Below are positions 63,662 to 64,000 of a stretch of 64,000 bases of DNA, piece by piece; the stretch's first letter is position 1, and each line of letters starts with the position of its first letter. The stretch is from Epinephelus fuscoguttatus. Taxonomy: Eukaryota; Chordata; Actinopteri; Perciformes; Serranidae. The stretch covers positions 13,108,952 through 13,172,951 of the forward strand of contig NC_064775.1 in assembly GCF_011397635.1 (NCBI RefSeq). Reading direction: 5' to 3'. Position numbers and translations under genes: made by a program. The notes under the pieces are model-generated. The model saw nothing but the letters and a program-made list of their open reading frames with translations, searched no databases and was not told the DNA's origin.

Positions 63662-64000
63662 GTACTGGGGACATTTTGTGTGCAATGTTTGTGGCAGGGG
63701 CTCAAAAGCTGAACAGGTTGAAATTACTTTGTTCATGTTCAGAAAACTGGCTGGCAACAGTCAGGGAAAGCAAAGCAAAAAGGGAGCAGGAAAACACAGA
63801 CAGAGATTATGAAGAGAACAAAGACACAACAAATGATACGACAAATGGCAGTGGGAGAGAGGCTGGTATATATACACACCAGGGTTGACGAGGGACAGGT
63901 CTGGCTCGATATCTGAATGAGGAGTAGGTGTGCATATGTATGTGTGTCCTTTTATACCACTAGGTGCCACTAAATGTTCCAGCCAATAATTCCCTCTAAA

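Overview
The window is vertebrate nuclear DNA, most likely from a percomorph-type teleost. Its genes are intron-rich with GT-AG junctions, it encodes clear teleost homologues of vertebrate proteins, and it is littered with fish-style interspersed repeats: tRNA-derived SINEs, hAT and Tc1-like non-autonomous elements, LINE tails and microsatellites. No CRISPR, operon, prophage or tRNA gene was seen, and no previously undescribed system was found. The interest lies in how mobile DNA and simple repeats touch the genes.

Four protein-coding genes were resolved exon by exon. (1) About 2.3-16.5 kb, minus strand: the 5' part of a type XXVIII-like collagen gene (signal peptide, VWA domain, then Gly-X-Y exons), which continues past the left edge. 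(2) 29.1-32.7 kb, plus strand: a complete 10-exon mitochondrial ATP synthase beta gene (atp5f1b, 517 codons). (3) 36.6-40.1 kb, minus strand: a complete short-chain dehydrogenase/reductase of the DHRS9/retinol dehydrogenase group (319 codons, 4 coding exons plus a short 5' leader exon). (4) 46.5-63.7 kb, plus strand: abcb11, the bile salt export pump, 26 coding exons (1246 codons), cut by the right edge inside the second nucleotide-binding domain.

Between the genes, 17-29 kb, 33-36.6 kb and 40.2-46.5 kb hold mainly transposon remnants, several with intact target-site duplications. An inverted fragment of atp5f1b (exon 7 end plus intron start) lies at 42.2-42.3 kb. A degenerate TTGAC-rich minisatellite of about 1 kb fills intron 8 of abcb11. 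A second array, with AT-rich palindromic units, lies at 23.5-24.6 kb.

The genes do not form one pathway. The divergent dhrs9-abcb11 pair matches the arrangement I recall from human chromosome 2, which supports both identifications. The main regulatory leads are in abcb11: an inverted-repeat-1 nuclear receptor motif in intron 2, a SINE inserted just upstream of the exon 7 acceptor, an overlapping upstream ATG at the start, and TG tracts at two linker-region splice sites.
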